This document shows, one piece after another, positions 57,953 through 64,000 of a stretch of 64,000 nucleotides of DNA. Source of the stretch: Umezawaea sp042738955 (GTDB lineage Bacteria; Actinomycetota; Actinomycetes; Mycobacteriales; Pseudonocardiaceae); assembly GCF_042738955.1 (NCBI RefSeq), contig NZ_JBHYHC010000027.1, positions 24,901 through 88,900 on the forward strand, read 5' to 3'. Positions within the stretch are counted from its first letter, which is position 1; each line of letters starts with the position of its first letter. The position numbers were made by a program, and so were the translations under genes. The notes under the pieces were generated by a model, which was given only the letters and a program-made list of their open reading frames with translations, was not told the DNA's origin and made no database searches.

Positions 57953-58765
57953 GTGCCAGCCACTGAACGGTCCGCGGTCCCGGACCGCAAGTACCTGCGT
58001 TACGTCGCCCTGGGCGACAGCCAGACGGAAGGCGTCGGGGACGGCGACGACGTCACCGGCCTGCGGGGGTGGGCCGATCGGCTCGCCGAGCACCTGGCCG
58101 TCGACAACCCCGACCTCCAGTACGCGAACCTCGCCGTCCGCGGCCGTCGCGCGGGCGAGGTCCGGGCCGAGCAGTTGGGGCCCGCGCTCGCCATGCGTCC
58201 CGACCTGGCCACGGTCGTGGCCGGGGTGAACGACCTGCTGCGGTTCCGGGTCGAGACCGCCGAGGTCGTCGGCCACCTGGAAGCGATGTTCGCCGCGCTG
58301 ACCGACGCCGGCGCGCGCGTGGCGACCGTGACGTTCCCCGACCTCACCAGGGTCATCCCCCTGGCCCGACCGGTCCGCTCCCGCATCCTCGACATCAACG
58401 ACCGGATCCGTGTCGCAGCGGCCCGGCACGACGTGGCCGTCGCCGAGATCGCCCTGCACTCCTCCGTCGCCGACCGTCGGTTCTGGGCCGACGATCGCCT
58501 GCATTGCAGCCCGCTGGGCCACCAGCTGATCGCCGCGGCGGTCGCCCACGCCCTGCGAGTGCCGGGCAGCACCGACTCCTGGACCCAACCCCCTCCCCCG
58601 CTGCCCACACCGCCGTCGACCCGAGACCGCGCCACCGCCGAACTCCGCTGGGCCACCACCTTCCTCGGCCCGTGGCTCACCCGACGCCTGCGCGGACAGT
58701 CCTCCGGGGACCGGCGAACGGCCAGACTCCCCGAACTCCACCGCTTCACGGCTCCGCGGAGTTGA
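57953..58765 (+). CDS. SGNH/GDSL hydrolase
   Basis: The 270-residue protein has YVALGDSQTEGVGDGDDVTG (block I, Ser23), the Gly block LAVRGRRAGEVRAEQ, block III VVAGVNDLLRFR (Asn) and DRLHCSPLGHQLIAAAVAHA (Asp and His of block V). There is no signal peptide, so it is intracellular. The C-terminal 60 residues form a Pro-rich linker (PPPPLPTPPSTRD) and a helix (FLGPWLTRRLRG), common in actinomycete members. GGAGG stands just before the GTG. Such proteins are esterases or lipases of wide scope. The gene lies 189 nt from the divergent SnoaL gene. Confidence 0.93.
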   Translation: MPATERSAVPDRKYLRYVALGDSQTEGVGDGDDVTGLRGWADRLAEHLAVDNPDLQYANLAVRGRRAGEVRAEQLGPALAMRPDLATVVAGVNDLLRFRVETAEVVGHLEAMFAALTDAGARVATVTFPDLTRVIPLARPVRSRILDINDRIRVAAARHDVAVAEIALHSSVADRRFWADDRLHCSPLGHQLIAAAVAHALRVPGSTDSWTQPPPPLPTPPSTRDRATAELRWATTFLGPWLTRRLRGQSSGDRRTARLPELHRFTAPRS

Positions 58766-58821
58766 ACAGTTCACAGTCGCCTGTCTCGAGGACTCAACAA
58801 GGTGCTGGGGAATATCGATGA

Positions 58822-61056
58822 TCAGCCCATGCCGCAGACCTGGTCGCCGCACTCGTCCTCGGCGTGGCGTTGGTGCGGACCCCGTCCGTCATCGGTCACT
58901 GACTCGAAGTCGACCCGTCTTTCGAGACTGTCAAGCTGACGACGAATCCGGTCAGCATCGTCCAGACGGTGCTGACCGGCGTATAGGCCGAGGGCTTGGC
59001 GCCAGCTTCGACGGGCATCAAGGTAGCGGCCAAGTACATCGCAGGCGCGACCAAGGTGGTCCAGAGTGTCCGCTTCGTCGTAGGCGTTGCCCATGCGCCT
59101 GAACAAGGCCAGCGCCTCCCGGTAGTGGCCGACCGCTTCGGCACATCGACCATCGCGGTATGCGATGTATCCAAACGTGTCCAGTGCATTGGCTTGCCCC
59201 TCGACGTCACCGTGGCGCCGCAACTCGACGATGGCAGCTTCGCAGTAGGCACGTGCTTCGCCGAGGACACCAAGGCGTGCGTGGAAGTAGCCCACCGCGT
59301 TGAGTGCGTCGCCAGTTGGCTGGTCGGCCAACTGCGAAAGTCGCAGCGCTTGAACGGCATGGTTCAGAGCACGCTGGATGTCACCTTGCCTACCCAGCAT
59401 CCACATGAAGGCCATGTGAGTCTCGGCTTGCTCAACGATGTCCCCGTCCTGGCAAGCCAGTGCCAACGCCCTTCGGAAGTGCTTCAAGGCTCGCCGCGAC
59501 CTTTCCTCTCGGGCGTATGCGAAACCGAGTCTCCGGTGCGCCTCGGTTCGAGCAGCGATCTTGCCCAAGTGGCCAGCGGCCAACAGCCCTCTCCTCCAGG
59601 AATCCAGGTGGTCGTGCAAGTTTCCCGTCCGGCGATGGAAGGTGGCCATCGCCCAAGCCAAAACCCACACAGTTGGATGCCACCCTTGTTGCGCGGCAAA
59701 CTTTTGACTGGCCAGTAGACAACGGTGTTCCTCGCGGAACCATGCTTGTGCGGCACCACTGTTCGGCAGTGCGTAAAACTCGGTACCAGTGTCCGCCGGA
59801 GGTGCCTGGATGCGTAGCCGGGACGGGTTCAGCATCTCGTCACCACGCCTGGCCGTGCGGGCGTAGAAGTCGATCAGACGCCTAAGCGCCGTGGTGAGGT
59901 GGGAGGCACCATCTTCACTGTGAGCCGTTTCGACAGCAAAGATGCGGATCAGATCGTGCATGCGATAGCGGTCTGGCAGATATTGCTGAACCAGGTGGAA
60001 GCGCTCCAGCTCACGCAACTGCTTTCGTGCTTGCGTGTCGGGCAACTCGGCAAGTACGGCCACGGCGCTCAGGCTGATGTCCGGACCAGGTGCCGAACCG
60101 AGCATCCGAAAGACGGTGGCAGGTCCAAGTGGCAGGACAAGATACGTACAGGAGACCGCTACTCTCACGTCCACGTTGGGTTCACCAGCATCGAGAGCGT
60201 CGAGGCGAGCTTTGTGCAGCTCCTCGGTGAACGCAGAGAGCGGGAACGCAGGCTGGATGGCCGCGCGGGCTGCGATGACGCTCAAGGCCAAGGGCAATCC
60301 GCCGCACAGGTCCACGAGTTCCTTCGCTGCTTCGGGCTCCGCAGCCACTCGCGATGATCCAAGCTGCCGGGACAGCAGTTCTCTGGCGTCGTTCACGTCC
60401 AGAACATCCAGAGGCAAAGTGGGTGCACCATGCGCGACGACCAGATCTGGCATGTGGCTGCGGCTGGTGACCACCACGGTGCAGGTAGGACTGCCCGGCA
60501 GCAAAGCGCTCACCTGAGCGCTATTGGCAGCGTTGTCCAATACGATCAGCATGCGTCGTCCCGCTACCAAACTGCGGTACAGACCCACTCTCGCGGCCTG
60601 CTCCACAGGGATCCCGCTGTGCGGCACGCCAAGTCCCTCGAGCAGGATTTCCAGTGCCGTCTTCGGGTCCATCGGCTCTGAAGTCGGGCTGAACCCGTGC
60701 AAGTCGACGAACAACTGCCCGTCAGGGAACTGGGAGATGTGGCGGTGGGCCCAACGCAGCGCGAGCCAGGTCTTACCGACCCCGCCGGTCCCCCGGATCA
60801 CCGCGATCGCCATGACCGAGCCCTGAACGGATCCGTGGGTCAGTGCAGCGGAAAGCGCAGACAACTCGATGGCTCTGCCAATGAAATCCCGGGGTGCGGC
60901 GGGCAACTGCCGCGGTGTTACCGGCCTCGGAGGACTCAGGTTCACTTGTCCGATTCTTCCGGCTTGGATCACATGCCCTGCAGTAGATGCAGTGATCTCG
61001 TTGCGAACCAATTCCGTCGACGCCCCAGACTCGCCCGCCGAACTCAGCTCACTCAT
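58822..61056 (-). CDS. STAND-type NTPase (NB-ARC/AfsR-like) with TPR repeats
   Basis: The 744-residue signalling protein has a short N-terminal segment (RNEITASTAGHVIQAGRIGQ) of the kind that precedes STAND NTPases in actinomycetes. The NB-ARC module (about 55-400) follows: Walker A RGTGGVGKTWLALRWAH (89-96), Walker B RRMLIVLDNAANSAQ, CTVVVTSRS, LVDLCGGLPLALSVIAARA and MHDLIR. TPR-like helices run from about 450 to 720 (RRLGFAYAREERSRRALKHF, ALDTFGYIAYRDGRCAEAVG). No DNA-binding SARP domain is present. G+C is clearly lower than in neighbouring genes, suggesting acquisition. An ATG at 61056 follows GGGGAAGG. STAND proteins act in regulation or phage defence; which applies here is unknown. Confidence 0.9.
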   Translation of the reverse strand: MSELSSAGESGASTELVRNEITASTAGHVIQAGRIGQVNLSPPRPVTPRQLPAAPRDFIGRAIELSALSAALTHGSVQGSVMAIAVIRGTGGVGKTWLALRWAHRHISQFPDGQLFVDLHGFSPTSEPMDPKTALEILLEGLGVPHSGIPVEQAARVGLYRSLVAGRRMLIVLDNAANSAQVSALLPGSPTCTVVVTSRSHMPDLVVAHGAPTLPLDVLDVNDARELLSRQLGSSRVAAEPEAAKELVDLCGGLPLALSVIAARAAIQPAFPLSAFTEELHKARLDALDAGEPNVDVRVAVSCTYLVLPLGPATVFRMLGSAPGPDISLSAVAVLAELPDTQARKQLRELERFHLVQQYLPDRYRMHDLIRIFAVETAHSEDGASHLTTALRRLIDFYARTARRGDEMLNPSRLRIQAPPADTGTEFYALPNSGAAQAWFREEHRCLLASQKFAAQQGWHPTVWVLAWAMATFHRRTGNLHDHLDSWRRGLLAAGHLGKIAARTEAHRRLGFAYAREERSRRALKHFRRALALACQDGDIVEQAETHMAFMWMLGRQGDIQRALNHAVQALRLSQLADQPTGDALNAVGYFHARLGVLGEARAYCEAAIVELRRHGDVEGQANALDTFGYIAYRDGRCAEAVGHYREALALFRRMGNAYDEADTLDHLGRACDVLGRYLDARRSWRQALGLYAGQHRLDDADRIRRQLDSLERRVDFESVTDDGRGPHQRHAEDECGDQVCGMG

Positions 61057-61296
61057 CGAAACAGACCTTCCCCATGTCTCAGAGTAGCCAGAGGCGCACC
61101 GTTATGAAGATCGGTTACCCATCCGCAGATCGGTACTCCGAAGGCTCCACCCCGCCACTGATCATGGTCGATCGGCTGCTTGTGAAGTCCGACACCAGGA
61201 TTCGTAGCAGGAGAACCGTTTTCGAGCGGTGGAAAGCGGTTGCAGACCGCTAGGATCGGAGGTGCCGACAGGTGCGGATCCGAGGGAGCTGCCGAC

Positions 61297-62037
61297 GTGG
61301 TCGAGACGCACGACATCGTTCGCCCGCCCGCCGAACTCAGTGCGGGCCTCGCGGCCGTCGGGAGTGCGACGGCCAGCGCGGAACTCAGCAGGATGGGCAT
61401 CCGCAGCGCGTTCATCCGCGGCCCGGTCTCCGTGACCCCCGGTGTGTGCGTGGCCGGTCCGGCGTTGACGTTGCAGTTCTTGCCGAAGCGGGAGGACCTC
61501 TACCCCGTCGACGAGTACGCCGAGCCGGAGAAGCAGTTGCACCGGCACGTCATGTACCACGCCCAGGCCGGGGACATGATCGTCGTCGACGCGCGCGGCA
61601 GCATGAGCAGCGGCGTGTTCGGCGAGATGATGTTGACCTACTTCAAGGGTCGCGGTGGTGTGGGCGTGGTGGTCGACGGCTGTCTGCGCGACGTCGGCCC
61701 GGCCAAGCAGCTCGGTCTCGGGCTGTGGATCCGAGGCGCCACACCGAACTTCCACGCCCAGACCGACATCGTGCCGGTCGCCGTCAACGTCCCGGTCGCG
61801 TGCGGTGGCACGCTCGTCGAGCCCGGTGACATCATCGTCGCCGACGACGACGGCGCGGTCGTGGTGCCGGTCAAGCTCGCGCCCGCGCTGCTGGCCGCCG
61901 CTCAGGACCACGCGGACTGGGAGGAGTTCTCCCGGATCCGCCTGGCCGAGGGCGGCGACCTGCGCCTGTACTACCCGCTGTCCGACGAGGCCCGGCCCGA
62001 GTACGAGCGGTGGCGCGCCGAGCGGGGCCCGGCCTGA
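61297..62037 (+). CDS. RraA-family protein (HMG/CHA aldolase-like)
   Basis: The 246-residue protein matches RraA/dimethylmenaquinone methyltransferase-like proteins: SAELSRMGIRSAFIRGPVSV, AGPALTLQF, AGDMIVVDARGSMSSGVFGE, GVGVVVDGCLRDVGPAKQLG, VEPGDIIVADDDGAVVVP. The G-x-(V)DGxxRD segment carries the Arg and Asp that bind pyruvate and Mg in 4-hydroxy-4-methyl-2-oxoglutarate aldolases. In gene clusters these act as dicarboxylate aldolases or dehydratases of sugar-acid breakdown; RNase E inhibition is not expected in this setting. The GTG at 61297 has GGGAG 8 nt upstream. It converges on a sugar ABC permease with a 1-nt gap. Confidence 0.87.
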   Translation: MVETHDIVRPPAELSAGLAAVGSATASAELSRMGIRSAFIRGPVSVTPGVCVAGPALTLQFLPKREDLYPVDEYAEPEKQLHRHVMYHAQAGDMIVVDARGSMSSGVFGEMMLTYFKGRGGVGVVVDGCLRDVGPAKQLGLGLWIRGATPNFHAQTDIVPVAVNVPVACGGTLVEPGDIIVADDDGAVVVPVKLAPALLAAAQDHADWEEFSRIRLAEGGDLRLYYPLSDEARPEYERWRAERGPA

Positions 62038-62038
62038 C

Positions 62039-64000
62039 TCATCCCTTCACCGCCCCCGCCGTGAGGCCCTCGGTCAGGAACCGCTGCCCGAACCCGTACA
62101 TCACCACGACCGGGATGCTGATCAGCAGCGACGCCGCGGCCAACTGCCCCTGCGGCACGACGTCGCCGAAGATCATCGACTGCATCCCGACCGGCAGCGT
62201 CTTGTAGTCGTCCCTGGTGATGAACACGAAGGCGAACAGGAACTCGTTCCACGCGTTGGTGAGCGTGAACAGCGCGACCGCGAGCAGGCCCGGTTTGGCC
62301 AGCGGCAGCACGATCCGGAGGAACGCCCCGAACCGCGTGCAGCCGTCGACCAGCGCGGCCTCCTCCAGGTCGGCCGGGATCGACTTGAAGTAGCCGACGA
62401 GCAGCCACGTCGCGAACGGCAGCGTGAACGTCGGGTAGGCCAGCACGAGCGCCCACAACGAGTCGTTGAGCCCGATGCCGCTCATCATCCGGTACAGCGG
62501 GATGAACAGCAGCGCGCCCGGCATCACGTAGGTGAGCAGGATCGTCACCGTGAAGCTCTCCGACCCCCGGAACTTCAACCGCGCCAACGCGTAGCCCGCC
62601 AGCGCCGCGCACACCAGCGCGATCACCGTGGACGCCACCGACACCAGGATCGTGTTGAGGTACCAGGTGCCGAACGCCCTGCCGGAGAACAGGTTGGTGA
62701 ACTGCTCGGTGCTCCACGGCGTCGGCCAGAGGTCGTCGGTGCGCGCGACGATCTGGTCGTCGGACTTGAACGCCGTGACCGTCATCCAGTAGAGCGGCGC
62801 GAGCACGAAACCCAGCAGGCCCGCGAGCGCGACCCCCGTGCCGGTGCCCCCGACCACCCGTGCGGCCACCCGGTTGCCCCGCGCGGCGAGCGTGGAGACG
62901 ACCCGTCCGACAGCGGCGGCGAGCACCACGAACACGCCCAGTACGAGCGCGGCCTTCCACACGATGTGCGGTGAGGCCCAGACCAGCACGAGGATCGAGG
63001 CCACGACGATCACCCACGGCATCGCCCTGCGCTGGGCGGGGGTCAGCCGCCTGCGCCCGAGGTCGCCCGCGCTCGGCTGGTCGCTGCGCCGCATCAACCG
63101 CACGAGGAACACCACGAGGACGGCGATGATCGGCAGCATCACCAACGTCACCGCGGCCCCCGCGCCCAGCTGCAACTGCTGGATGGCCTTCGAGTACGCC
63201 ACCATCACGTACGGGGCCGTGGCGTCCCCCGGTCCTCCCTGGGTCATCAGCCAGATCAGGTCGAAGTTGTTGAACGTCCAGATCGACGACAGCAGCACCG
63301 TCACGATCATGATGTTGCGCAGCCCCGGCAGCGTGATGTGCAGGAAGCGCTGCCACGGCGACGCCCCGTCCACCAGCGCCGCCTCGTACAGGCCGCCGTC
63401 GATGGCCTTGAGCCCGGCGAGGAACGTCACCGTGAAGAACGGGACTCCCTTCCAGACGTTGACCAGGATGACCGCGGGCATCGCGAGCGCGGGGTCGGAC
63501 AACCACTCCGCGGGCCACCGGTCGACGAGCCCGATCGCGGCCAGCGCGGGCCCGATGCCGGAGTCGGTGAGCAGGACGTTGACGCTGCCGAAGATCGGGT
63601 CCAGCAGGGACCGCCACGTGAACGCCGTGACGACCGTCGGCACCACCCACGGCAGCAGGATCACCCCCGCGAACAGCGCCCGACCGCGGCGCAGGTGGTG
63701 CAGGATCATCGCCGCGATGAGACCGAGGGTCACCTTGAAGATCTCGGCGTACGCGGTGAAGACGAACGAGTTCAGCACTCCTTTGTGGAACACGGCGTCG
63801 TCGATGAGGGCGGTGTAGTTGTCCAGCCCGACGAAGACGGTCTCCGCGCCGTGGCGTTCCGTGGTGCTGGTGAGGACCGAGCTGAGGATCGGGTACAGGA
63901 TCAGGCCCGCGACCAGCACCAGCGTCGGTCCGATGAACACGGCGGCGAGGCGCCAGTCGCGGCCTAACAGGCGTCGCGACGTGGGGCGTGTGGAAGGCGC
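62039..64000 (-). CDS. Sugar ABC transporter permease with both membrane subunits fused (start outside window)
   Basis: One continuous frame encodes two MalF/MalG-type permease units. The first (N-terminal part) holds the coupling loop EAALVDGASPWQRFLHITLP. After a linker of about 90 residues with extra hydrophobic segments, the second holds EEAALVDGCTRFGAFLRIVL. Each EAA-G-x9-IxLP loop docks one ATPase subunit. The frame stays open to base 64000 and reads TRPTSRRLLGRDWRLAAVFI, a natural N-terminal region, with no start codon in the last 20 codons, so the true start is off the edge. A GTG at 63940 is the first internal start. Sugar permeases are normally two separate proteins. Binding protein and ATPase genes are not visible in the window. 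Confidence 0.88.
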   Translation of the reverse strand, partial: APSTRPTSRRLLGRDWRLAAVFIGPTLVLVAGLILYPILSSVLTSTTERHGAETVFVGLDNYTALIDDAVFHKGVLNSFVFTAYAEIFKVTLGLIAAMILHHLRRGRALFAGVILLPWVVPTVVTAFTWRSLLDPIFGSVNVLLTDSGIGPALAAIGLVDRWPAEWLSDPALAMPAVILVNVWKGVPFFTVTFLAGLKAIDGGLYEAALVDGASPWQRFLHITLPGLRNIMIVTVLLSSIWTFNNFDLIWLMTQGGPGDATAPYVMVAYSKAIQQLQLGAGAAVTLVMLPIIAVLVVFLVRLMRRSDQPSAGDLGRRRLTPAQRRAMPWVIVVASILVLVWASPHIVWKAALVLGVFVVLAAAVGRVVSTLAARGNRVAARVVGGTGTGVALAGLLGFVLAPLYWMTVTAFKSDDQIVARTDDLWPTPWSTEQFTNLFSGRAFGTWYLNTILVSVASTVIALVCAALAGYALARLKFRGSESFTVTILLTYVMPGALLFIPLYRMMSGIGLNDSLWALVLAYPTFTLPFATWLLVGYFKSIPADLEEAALVDGCTRFGAFLRIVLPLAKPGLLAVALFTLTNAWNEFLFAFVFITRDDYKTLPVGMQSMIFGDVVPQGQLAAASLLISIPVVVMYGFGQRFLTEGLTAGAVKG

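Noticed and set aside
61057..61296. Minus-strand ORF between the STAND and RraA genes
   Set aside because: The frame overlaps the RraA start region and has poor codon bias; only promoter-like sequence remains.
1..64000. CRISPR arrays, tRNA or rRNA genes, insertion sequences, integrase attachment sites
   Set aside because: No regularly spaced direct repeats, cloverleaf-like segments, transposase motifs or integrase genes were seen on reading both strands. A tRNA scan by software would be decisive.

Overview
The window is about 72% G+C, has strongly GC3-biased codons and many GTG starts, and carries families typical of actinomycetes: MmpL, SnoaL-like, XRE regulators of the MmyB type, CBM13-bearing secreted hydrolases and long-form IleS. 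It looks like the chromosome of a filamentous actinomycete, most likely Pseudonocardiales (Saccharothrix/Lentzea/Actinosynnema-like). That placement is inferred from protein style only. A 10-base N run at 27623-27632 marks a scaffold gap. I see no tRNA, rRNA, CRISPR array or insertion sequence.

Region by region. (1) 1-10.4 kb: small regulator-plus-target units: TetR/DUF1772, TetR/MmpL exporter, MarR/FMN reductase, MarR/AhpD-like, MarR with glutamine amidotransferase and MFS exporter. Most have a recognisable palindromic operator. Two MarR proteins share a C-terminal Cys/His cluster. A remnant of a cation/proton antiporter lies at 10.2-10.4 kb. (2) 10.4-16.2 kb: three secreted glycosidases (GH59, GH54, GH62), each with a CBM13/ricin-type lectin domain, around a divergent promoter with LacI-type half sites; probably arabinan, arabinoxylan or arabinogalactan breakdown. 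(3) 16.2-22.5 kb: alpha/beta hydrolase, large DUF4132 protein, PobA-like flavin hydroxylase and AraC regulator. (4) 22.4-28.3 kb: a red-light sensing locus with a bacteriophytochrome kinase facing heme oxygenase, response regulator and GAF-SpoIIE phosphatase genes. (5) 28.8-38.3 kb: DUF1801 protein, MBL hydrolase/TetR pair, a two-module beta-helix exoprotein, a CapA/NlpC-P60 pair, and a protein joining an AT-hook and ribbon-helix-helix to an RNA-ligase-like domain. (6) 38.3-45.2 kb: ileS downstream of a sugar-type operon (PMI-like, ROK, LacI) headed by a 36-bp perfect palindrome. (7) 45.2-47 kb: a 34-aa ORF, cupin, XRE regulator and an orphan dioxygenase N-domain-like protein. (8) 47.5-55.0 kb: a tightly coupled six-gene operon. 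(9) 55-64 kb: SDR/XRE pair, two SnoaL-like proteins, GDSL hydrolase, a lower-GC STAND NTPase with TPRs, an RraA-like protein, and a sugar ABC permease in which both membrane subunits are fused, running off the right edge.

The most notable system is the operon at 47489-54972: PaaK-like adenylating enzyme, divergent SHMT-fold enzyme, an MppP-family PLP-dependent arginine oxidase, a D-2-hydroxyacid dehydrogenase-fold reductase lacking the usual catalytic Arg, a BBE-like flavin oxidase and a MATE exporter. Four of the five internal junctions are GTGA overlaps. The arginine-contact residues I remember for MppP are kept. I infer a small arginine-derived metabolite pathway resembling the oxidase/imine-reductase pairing of indolmycin biosynthesis, with a different set of partner enzymes and no known product I can match.

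At least eight genes, mostly regulators, begin 6-7 nt after a TANNNT box, which suggests leaderless transcripts.
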